A stretch of 9,484 bases of DNA from Phycisphaeraceae bacterium (GTDB lineage Bacteria > Planctomycetota > Phycisphaerae > Phycisphaerales > Phycisphaeraceae): assembly GCA_016763955.1 (NCBI GenBank), contig JAESSU010000047.1, positions 1-9,484 of the forward strand, written 5' to 3'. Both the position numbers and the translations under genes were made by a program. This document shows, piece after piece, positions 1 through 5,153 of the stretch (position 1 is the first letter of the stretch; the number at the start of each line of letters is the position of its first letter). The notes under the pieces were generated by a model. That model worked only from the letters and a program-made list of their open reading frames with translations, did not search any database and was not told the origin of the DNA.

Positions 1-9
1 ATGCGCCGC

Positions 10-133
10 ATTTCAATTGAAATGAAAAAAAACAGCCCTACAAATTGATATAGGGCTGTAAAACAAGATCTATTAGAGTGTCAATTCATCTATTGCAGTC
101 ACTTCATTTCAATGAAATGCTGTTGAAATGAAA
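10..133. repeat. Cluster of TTTCAA/TTGAAA palindromes flanking the terminator
   Basis: Several related AT-rich motifs sit within 125 bp. There is a perfect 14-bp palindrome ATTTCAATTGAAAT (10-23). An 11-bp direct repeat TTGAAATGAAA occurs at 17-27 and 123-133. A 15-nt inverted repeat CATTTCA-A-TGAAATG lies at 105-119. A 10-bp hairpin is formed by TTCATTTCAA (103-112) and TTGAAATGAA (123-132), ending 11 bp from the stop codon of the upstream gene. No known element is recognised. They may be binding sites for a dimeric protein or the remains of an element boundary. Confidence 0.6.
24..59 (-). terminator. Rho-independent terminator of the 282-aa/PHP-ATPase operon
   Basis: A perfect 9-bp inverted repeat (ACAGCCCTA at 32-40, TAGGGCTGT at 51-59) encloses a 10-nt loop. 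Read on the minus strand, the stem is followed at once by eight T residues, the classic intrinsic-terminator layout. It lies about 85 bp past the stop codon of the minus-strand 282-aa gene. On the plus strand the stem is followed by TAAAAC, so termination is polar, serving the minus-strand operon. Confidence 0.88.
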
Positions 134-143
134 TATACAGGCG

Positions 144-992
144 TTACATGTCTCTCCGGTGAATAGGAGATTGACCATTTGGATCAAGTGGGGAAGATTC
201 AAAGTCACGTTTTTGATCTTCCATAATTGCCTTGAGACTGGGATCTTCTTGTCCCACAACTTGCTGCATTCCATCTGAAAAATTCACTCCCTTTAGCTTC
301 TTACCGGGGGCGTTCTTCTTTTTTTGACTCTGGAATTCCTTCCATGCTAGCAAGCCTGAGACAGTAGCAACAGAACATCCCAAAATCTCAGCCCACGCAT
401 AAATATCCGTGCCAGTTTTGTTGTTGTAAATGTCCCATGCCTTCTCTTCACGCGCAGCCATGATTTCCTTACTATTGGCTTTATTTTTGCGAGCAGGTTT
501 TAACAAATACTTCAGGTACTCGATTGATGCCTCACACGGCTTGATTAGGTCAAAGCTGTTAGGATCAGTCTCTCCACGGTCAACAGTCCCATTCTCAATC
601 CATCGCGGCTTGTTCATGTCCATAAAGCAATACAGACACATGAGCCATCGGCATTCAGGAAGAATATCCAAAGGCACTCCAAATTTTTCATATTCTAAAG
701 CAGGTAACAACAAAGCTGCTTCTCTTGAAATTTCAGTTAGTTCTTTATTCATTTTCTCAGACAGAGAACACAAAACAAGTTGGTGTATCACGATGTTTCC
801 ACCAACAGCCTTCAGAGTCAAGCCGTCTTTTTTCAGAAACTTAATGTCAGGTGTATCCAAAAATCCCGCAAGCGTGAACTCCCATCTTTGCTCATAAGGT
901 TTGTAATAAACCATCAACTTGGAATGCTCTAATGTGTATCTTTTCTTGATGTCCTCAAGTTCATCAATGAGCTTTACAAAATCACTTTTCAA
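144..992 (-). CDS. Hypothetical protein with C-terminal HTH-like segment
   Basis: This 282-aa protein belongs to no family I recognise. The start is TTG at 990-992; it is preceded on the minus strand by a strong Shine-Dalgarno AGAAGGA with 9-nt spacing, and no in-frame ATG is better placed. It lies 27 nt downstream of the PHP-ATPase gene, in the same direction and before a shared terminator, so the two are almost certainly co-transcribed. Residues about 1-165 look globular and mixed alpha/beta, with several Cys (75, 114, 119, 122, 153) but no zinc-finger spacing. A Lys-rich linker (about 165-180) leads to a segment at about 190-222 (DIYAWAEILGCSVATVSGLL) that reads like a helix-turn-helix. 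The C-terminus is polar and probably disordered. There is no signal peptide or membrane segment. Inference: a DNA-binding or regulatory partner of the ATPase. The function is not established. Confidence 0.8.
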   Translation of the reverse strand: MKSDFVKLIDELEDIKKRYTLEHSKLMVYYKPYEQRWEFTLAGFLDTPDIKFLKKDGLTLKAVGGNIVIHQLVLCSLSEKMNKELTEISREAALLLPALEYEKFGVPLDILPECRWLMCLYCFMDMNKPRWIENGTVDRGETDPNSFDLIKPCEASIEYLKYLLKPARKNKANSKEIMAAREEKAWDIYNNKTGTDIYAWAEILGCSVATVSGLLAWKEFQSQKKKNAPGKKLKGVNFSDGMQQVVGQEDPSLKAIMEDQKRDFESSPLDPNGQSPIHRRDM

Positions 993-1019
993 AACAAATC
1001 ATCCTTCTAAAATAAAACC

Positions 1020-3746
1020 TTAAATTCCATAACGTTTCTCGCGCAGATGGAAAGCAGATTCTCCGCCTTCAAGAGCTAACAATTTATCTCTATGTTCTAG
1101 ATTTTCTATCGTCGTGCTGCAAACTTTTGTTACATTACGTTCATCCATAGACAAACAATGAATTAATTCCGAATCACCATTAATAACAAAATTCGCATTG
1201 TGAGTTGCAAAAATTACCTGTCTATTAATTTTACATTCTTTAATTAGTTCAACCAAATATTTTGCTATCAATATACTGTCTAAATGGGCTTCTGGCTCAT
1301 CAATTACAATTGGCGTATTGCCGAGAAACATCAAAACAACAATAACTGCTGTACAGCGTTGTCCAAAAGATGAATTTTCAAGTGGCTTTCCATCGTATGT
1401 AACTTTTATTTTCCCATGCTTATTTACATCAAGTAAATGCAATTCGGCTTGTAATTTTAAAATTTCAAAATTTTTATCGTCCGAGCACCATTCAGACAAC
1501 ATTTTATCGTTGGCGGCAGAACCGTCTGGGAGTTTATCTAAAAAATCTAATTTTGTACTCAAAGACTCAAAACCTATACCCTTCAGTCTATTAGCAATCA
1601 CGTCTTGTCTTGCAGGTCGATCGTTAAATTCATTAATCGAATCAATAACACTCGATGTCATCGCATCTTTAAACGAATCCATATCAAATTGATACTGCAT
1701 TTCAATAGGCTTTACTTCGCTACTTAAATTTTTCAATTTTTCATTAATTGGATCAAGCAATCCCTGCACGGTTTTTTCATATTCTTCCGCTTTGAATCTA
1801 AGGGAGGAAAAATTATCTATTTCGATTTGAAGTCTCTGATTTTGCAATTTATCACTCGCGATTTTTTCTTCGATCTGAGCAATTTTTTCAGCAGCATTCC
1901 CAATGTCAGCAAGATTTTCTTCAGAAAGACCTTTGCTTTTCAAAAAAGCACTGAGTTGTTCTTTGAGAGCTACAATTTCTTCAACTTTATCATCCTCAAT
2001 TGTCTGCGCTTCCTGTATGGAAGAGTCATCAATCGTTTTTTGTATATTTTCACCAATTGATTTCAAAATGACGTCTATTTGTTTTTCGTAATACTTTAAA
2101 TCACCGCTTTGTTCGTTGTCCGGGCGTGAATATTCACTAACTATATCTTGAAATTTCTGCACGATTTCTTTAAAACGTATTTTCCCACTTTTCAATTCCT
2201 GCAACTCTTTATTCAGAGAGCTTAGTTGGGAATTAATGGTTTTATAAATTTTATTTTCAACTGATTTTACAATTTCATTTTGCGTTTTAAGGTCTTTAGC
2301 GTTTGCCACAATCTCTAAGCCGTACGCATATTTTTCTTTTACTACTTCTATTTGCCGTTGCGTTATTTCAGAAGCATCTCCAACAGCCTTTAGTTTCAAA
2401 GACATTTCATCTTTTGAATCCAATTTTCTCAGACGACTAAAAATCGCAGAAGTTAATCTAGAATGTTCAGAAGCAAATTGTTCTATTTCATTTTGCTGCA
2501 AAAACTCAATTGCATTTGAGTCAGAAATACCTTGAATATTGACACACGAGTCAATACTTGTACCTGCTGGGAAAAATGAAACTTTTTTAAAAAAATCCAC
2601 ACTTCCAGGAGACACTTTTTCATGCAAAATATTTAACAATGTACTTTTGCCAGTACCACGCCCCCCAATCACACAAGTAAAAAAAGGACTGAATACAAAT
2701 TCGTTTTCTCCCTGAAAGCAAAAACTATCGGATTCTTTGCCTATCAACAAACTAGTATCCGCAGGAAAAGACATTTGCACACTCTTTATTTGCATTGGAG
2801 GAGCTAACGGCTTGTCAGAATTTATTTCTACACGTGTCGGATATTCAAATACCGCCTGCCTCAGTCCTTCGAACGTTGGCTCAGCTTTAATCCAAGTAAA
2901 ACACTTGCCAAGCCTATCTTTGTCTGTAGATGCTGAATAGTGATGCGCGTCACTGCAATCCAACAACCTACTATTTACAAAACTAGATTCAAGTGATGTC
3001 TGTGCCCGTTTTGCTAAATCTACCGTTTTAGAAGAAATAAACACTAAATCTGCACCATTAATAATTGTTTTTTTATCGGCAATCGATTGGTCAGTCCATT
3101 TAATGTCAGCCCATTCGGTCTTCCCTACAGCAGTAAGGAAATTTCCCCTAAAACATGATTTGAGAAGCAATTTTTTTATTTCGGCTAGATTCAGGCATAA
3201 ATTATTAAATCCCTCTATTATTGGAGCATCGTAATTGCGTCTTTCGGCTTCAGGGACACTTTCGATTATCTTATTACCCAAGTCTTCAAGACTTTGGCGT
3301 GTTGGCGACGCTAACCATCTACCCGATTCTCGAATTGATGAATATTTTGGAGTAAGCTCATATTCTGTACAAAGTCCAGTTAAAAACTGTTCTTCAATGG
3401 TTTGAGAGGAAATTTTATCTGAAAATATTACATGATAATTTATCTTGCTTAGATTACTCAGACTTCCACCAAATTTATCTATACGAAACTCAATAACCGG
3501 GAGTAATAATTTAATGTTAGGCAGTCTACCTTCATCTTTTGCCTCGCAAACCTTCTTGTAACCATCCAAAAAAATATAATCATTAATACCAAGAACTTTG
3601 AATTCTGGAGGTAGCTGGGCAAGCTCTTTAATAAATTTGTCCCAAGCATCATCACTACCGTAATGATGTATAAGCGAATCGGGCGTGTGTACATGCAAAT
3701 CCCACTTTGACCACGACGAACCTTTTTTATCATAGATTTCCGACAT
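1020..3746 (-). CDS. PHP-domain phosphoesterase fused to SMC/ABC-type ATPase (TrlF/Ppl-like)
   Basis: This 908-aa two-domain protein has an N-terminal PHP metal-dependent phosphoesterase and a C-terminal AAA/ABC-type ATPase of the RecF/SMC style. Residues about 15-300 form the PHP domain: metal-ligand motifs HVHTP (18-22), D56, E86, H105 and SDAH (265-268) are all present, so it looks catalytically intact. The ATPase has Walker A GGRGTGKST (361-369), a long Lys/Glu/Gln-rich coiled-coil insertion (about 440-700), a signature-like SSFGQR, Walker B ending VIDEPEAHLDS (D816, E817) and an H-loop FATHN. The start is placed at ATG 3746, preceded by AAGGGGG with 10-nt spacing; an upstream in-frame ATG at 3797 would add 17 residues with no homologous look. 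The architecture matches proteins annotated as TrlF-family ATPases, and the single-gene anti-phage Ppl system (polymerase/histidinol phosphatase-like). Known: such fusions occur in defence islands. Inference: ATP-dependent sensing of foreign DNA or of DNA ends, coupled to nucleic-acid cleavage by the PHP domain. It is AT-rich compared with the SWIM gene, suggesting acquisition. Confidence 0.9.
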   Translation of the reverse strand: MSEIYDKKGSSWSKWDLHVHTPDSLIHHYGSDDAWDKFIKELAQLPPEFKVLGINDYIFLDGYKKVCEAKDEGRLPNIKLLLPVIEFRIDKFGGSLSNLSKINYHVIFSDKISSQTIEEQFLTGLCTEYELTPKYSSIRESGRWLASPTRQSLEDLGNKIIESVPEAERRNYDAPIIEGFNNLCLNLAEIKKLLLKSCFRGNFLTAVGKTEWADIKWTDQSIADKKTIINGADLVFISSKTVDLAKRAQTSLESSFVNSRLLDCSDAHHYSASTDKDRLGKCFTWIKAEPTFEGLRQAVFEYPTRVEINSDKPLAPPMQIKSVQMSFPADTSLLIGKESDSFCFQGENEFVFSPFFTCVIGGRGTGKSTLLNILHEKVSPGSVDFFKKVSFFPAGTSIDSCVNIQGISDSNAIEFLQQNEIEQFASEHSRLTSAIFSRLRKLDSKDEMSLKLKAVGDASEITQRQIEVVKEKYAYGLEIVANAKDLKTQNEIVKSVENKIYKTINSQLSSLNKELQELKSGKIRFKEIVQKFQDIVSEYSRPDNEQSGDLKYYEKQIDVILKSIGENIQKTIDDSSIQEAQTIEDDKVEEIVALKEQLSAFLKSKGLSEENLADIGNAAEKIAQIEEKIASDKLQNQRLQIEIDNFSSLRFKAEEYEKTVQGLLDPINEKLKNLSSEVKPIEMQYQFDMDSFKDAMTSSVIDSINEFNDRPARQDVIANRLKGIGFESLSTKLDFLDKLPDGSAANDKMLSEWCSDDKNFEILKLQAELHLLDVNKHGKIKVTYDGKPLENSSFGQRCTAVIVVLMFLGNTPIVIDEPEAHLDSILIAKYLVELIKECKINRQVIFATHNANFVINGDSELIHCLSMDERNVTKVCSTTIENLEHRDKLLALEGGESAFHLREKRYGI

Positions 3747-3789
3747 TGGACTTATCCCCCTTTTATGACATGACCTGCATACCATACTG

Positions 3790-3819
3790 TACATCATTAC
3801 GGATGACTTGTTTTGTCAA
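3790..3819 (-). promoter_or_regulatory. Possible promoter of the PHP-ATPase operon
   Basis: A perfect -35 hexamer TTGACA lies on the minus strand (complement of 3814-3819). Candidate -10 sequences downstream are weak: TAATGA at 14-nt spacing or TGATGT at 17-nt spacing. The position between the antitoxin stop and the chosen ATG at 3746 suits an operon promoter, and a transcript starting near 3785 would favour the 3746 start over the longer reading. No clear operator is seen. Confidence 0.4.
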
Positions 3820-3877
3820 ATGACCTACTTGGTTTCGTTGTGCTCATGTTTTAGCCAATGCTTCAAAATCAGGGGCT

Positions 3878-4228
3878 TCACGCTGCGGGATCAACAACCA
3901 TGATTTTCAATTCAACGCCGATAGCATGGGCAATTCGGCCCAGTGTGTCGATGGTTGGATTGGCATCAGGATCATTTTCAAGCCTAGACAGTCGGGCCTT
4001 GTCGATCTTGCAAACTGAACTCACATCTGACAGGCTCAAACCTTTGTCCTGACGCTTGGCTTTTAATTCCTGCATGACCTGTTGCAAGTAATCATGCGTT
4101 TCAACAGCAACACGGCCACGGGATTTGATGGCCTGCATGTCATCTTGCACCTCATCACGGATAGCTTGGTGACGCTTACGCTCTGCGGGTGTCAGCTTAC
4201 GGTTGATTGTCTTCCTGATTGTGGGCAT
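3878..4228 (-). CDS. XRE-family HTH antitoxin
   Basis: This 116-aa protein has a charged N-terminal helical part (about 1-50) and a Cro/C1-type helix-turn-helix at about 54-108. The recognition-helix region IDKARLSRLEND and the following PTIDTLGRIAHAIGVEL are typical of XRE antitoxins. It begins 3 nt after the toxin stop codon. Its Shine-Dalgarno GGAGGA lies inside the toxin's last codons with 7-nt spacing, so the two are translationally linked. By analogy with HigBA and other toxin-first modules, it should neutralise the toxin and, through its HTH, repress the shared promoter at the palindrome 4512-4529. A chromosomal XRE regulator with no TA role is the alternative, but the pairing argues against it. 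Confidence 0.85.
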   Translation of the reverse strand: MPTIRKTINRKLTPAERKRHQAIRDEVQDDMQAIKSRGRVAVETHDYLQQVMQELKAKRQDKGLSLSDVSSVCKIDKARLSRLENDPDANPTIDTLGRIAHAIGVELKIMVVDPAA

Positions 4229-4231
4229 GGT

Positions 4232-4483
4232 TCAATCCTCCAAATCAAATGCGGTGATAGGCAGCACCGTGATATTGTCTTCAATCAATTCATACACCAC
4301 TGCAAGCGCCCTGCCTGCATTCGTCCGACCAAACGCAATACATCGGCCTGATGATCTACTGTGTTCCACCTTGGCAGGATGCATAATCACGTATTCAGCT
4401 TCTGACGTGGTAACGCCATGTTCGGCCAGATGGTCAATATTCCCGCCTTCGCTACGGTCCCAAACAATGTCATACCACGGCAT
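4232..4483 (-). CDS. BrnT-like toxin of a type II toxin-antitoxin pair
   Basis: This small 83-aa protein resembles the BrnT RNase-fold toxins. The N-terminus is YDIVWD followed by N15 and an AEHGVTTSEAEYVI block (about 20-33), matching the BrnT pattern of an N-terminal strand then N..K..HGVSFEEA. Basic residues (R43, R47, R53) and the strand GRALAVVYE (57-65) precede the terminal strand VLPITAFD. The start ATG at 4483 has GGGGAG at 8-nt spacing. It is the first gene of the pair, with the XRE gene following after 3 nt. Known: BrnT is a ribosome-independent endoribonuclease usually paired with BrnA, a ribbon-helix-helix protein. Here the partner is an XRE protein, so the module is BrnT-like rather than canonical brnTA. 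Toxicity is inferred, not shown. Confidence 0.72.
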   Translation of the reverse strand: MPWYDIVWDRSEGGNIDHLAEHGVTTSEAEYVIMHPAKVEHSRSSGRCIAFGRTNAGRALAVVYELIEDNITVLPITAFDLED

Positions 4484-4509
4484 AAATCCAACTCCCCGTC
4501 TATTGTTAT

Positions 4510-4538
4510 ATATTACAACTCGTTGTAATTAAAGTCAA
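4510..4538 (-). promoter_or_regulatory. Autoregulated promoter and operator of the TA operon
   Basis: On the minus strand, TTGACT (complement of 4533-4538) and TAATAT (complement of 4510-4515) are separated by exactly 17 nt, a near-consensus sigma-70 promoter. A perfect inverted repeat of 7-bp arms around a 4-nt centre (ATTACAA-CTCG-TTGTAAT, 4512-4529) occupies the spacer and overlaps the -10 box. A bound XRE antitoxin dimer would therefore block RNA polymerase. An extra half-site TTGTAA lies upstream at 4545-4550. Confidence 0.82.
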
Positions 4539-4558
4539 CGAAAATTGTAAAACTGATA

Positions 4559-4578
4559 TTACCCTTTAAAGGGGGTAA
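4559..4578. repeat. Inverted repeat upstream of the TA promoter
   Basis: TTACCC (4559-4564) and GGGTAA (4573-4578) form a 6-bp stem with an 8-nt loop. The internal CCCTTTAAAGGG (4562-4573) is itself a perfect palindrome. It lies between the stop of the 60-aa ORF and the -35 box of the TA promoter. It lacks a T-run, so it is a poor terminator and may be a second regulator site. Confidence 0.45.
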
Positions 4579-4618
4579 AAGTAAGGGTATTAACTCTGAT
4601 TCAATGACTGTAATACAA

Positions 4619-4801
4619 TCATCCTTGCTCATCGGTGATGAATGCTAACACAGCCTGTTTCTGATTGGGGGACAACCTTGGCCATGCATGAAGCAGAACT
4701 GTTAGCTCTGGGTGCTCCTGAACCAGCCTTGCAGCCTCTTTAGCCCAATATCGCGCCCCATCAGATTTTGAATTTGCCGTAACTATTGTATTTAAAGACA
4801 C
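4619..4801 (-). CDS. Small hypothetical protein (60 aa)
   Basis: This short ORF starts with GTG (4799-4801); a weak GGTGA lies 10 nt upstream. The protein has a central YWAKEAARLV helix and ends in HAWPRLSPNQKQAVLAFI. That pattern of an amphipathic helix, then W-P-x-L-S/P and a second helix, is reminiscent of small conserved bacterial proteins of unknown function, so it is probably real. Its start lies only 15 bp from the point where tRNA-Ser sequence begins, so the reading frame abuts a recombination boundary and may have lost its original upstream region. There is no obvious promoter. Coding status is uncertain. Confidence 0.45.
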   Translation of the reverse strand: MSLNTIVTANSKSDGARYWAKEAARLVQEHPELTVLLHAWPRLSPNQKQAVLAFITDEQG

Positions 4802-4815
4802 TTGCGAATATTCAC

Positions 4816-4877
4816 CGCCGGTCTTGAAAACCGGCGTAGGCCTCGGTCTACCGTGAGTTCGAATCTCACTCTCACCG
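4816..4877 (+). pseudogene. Truncated tRNA-Ser(UGA): 3' part only
   Basis: The sequence folds as the 3' two-thirds of a class II tRNA. It has an anticodon stem CCGGT/ACCGG (4818-4822, 4830-4834) around loop CTTGAAA with anticodon TGA (4825-4827), and a long variable arm (4835-4852). The T-arm is GTGAG-TTCGAAT-CTCAC (4853-4869), followed by acceptor 3' strand TCTCACC and discriminator G4877. CCA is not encoded. No acceptor 5' strand or D-arm precedes it; instead the sequence upstream belongs to the 60-aa ORF region. Identity starting at the anticodon stem-loop is typical of an attachment-site remnant left by elements that integrate in tRNA genes. Confidence 0.85.
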
Positions 4878-5048
4878 CTTTCTTGTAAATATCTCCCACA
4901 TAATCACTTAGGTTTTTCATAAAACCCCAGCTTATGCGGGAGATATTTGCATTTATGGCTAAACAGAGACGTTTAGGTAAGCCTGATTTGAGACGATTGC
5001 TAGGCCAATTGAGCCGAGTGTCTCAAACGCAGTTTTGTGTGGTGACTC
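4849..5048 (+). repeat. tRNA-Ser-linked structured repeat, copy 1
   Basis: This 200-bp segment matches 7493-7692 at a constant offset of 2644 bp with no net indel. Shared blocks, in order: the tRNA T-arm (15 identical bases, 4854-4868), CCGCTT, the outer stem of a long hairpin, and a 92-bp tract (4957-5048) with about 15 mismatches by eye. That tract begins GGCTAAACAGAGACG and ends TGTGGTGACTC. It contains a 41-nt imperfect palindrome (4987-5027). The segment lies between the truncated tRNA and the SWIM gene. Likely roles are an attachment site or a structured RNA linked to the tRNA 3' end. Confidence 0.88.
4887..4948 (+). other. Long interrupted hairpin downstream of tRNA-Ser fragment, copy 1
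   Basis: The outer 11-bp perfect stem is AAATATCTCCC (4887-4897) with GGGAGATATTT (4938-4948). After one A/C mismatch it continues as CATAA/TTATG (4899-4903, 4932-4936). An inner hairpin GGTTTT-TCAT-AAAACC (4911-4926) caps it. The copy at 7531-7592 keeps the same geometry with paired base changes, which supports selection on the fold. It could act as the tRNA terminator, but there is no real T-run after it. Confidence 0.8.
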
Positions 5049-5153
5049 TTCAAAATCAAAGCACCGTCTGAATGATTGCTGGCATGGCTGGTCTGAATCC
5101 GCCTTTATCAGTAAGCTGTGATCCATTGTTGACCGCATTCATTGGAAGATCAC

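Noticed and set aside
430..897. Plus-strand 155-codon open frame opposite the 282-aa gene
   Set aside because: It lies wholly antisense to a gene with good Shine-Dalgarno and operon context, and its peptide has no domain-like pattern.
3747..3797. Longer N-terminus for the PHP-ATPase starting at 3797
   Set aside because: The extra 17 residues precede a strong Shine-Dalgarno and ATG at 3746, lie in the probable promoter/leader, and do not resemble the family.
4760..4877. An intact or intron-split tRNA-Ser
   Set aside because: No acceptor 5' strand complementary to TCTCACC and no D-arm was found upstream. A D-arm-like GCCGAGTG string at 5013-5020 lies downstream inside the palindrome and is not in a tRNA context.
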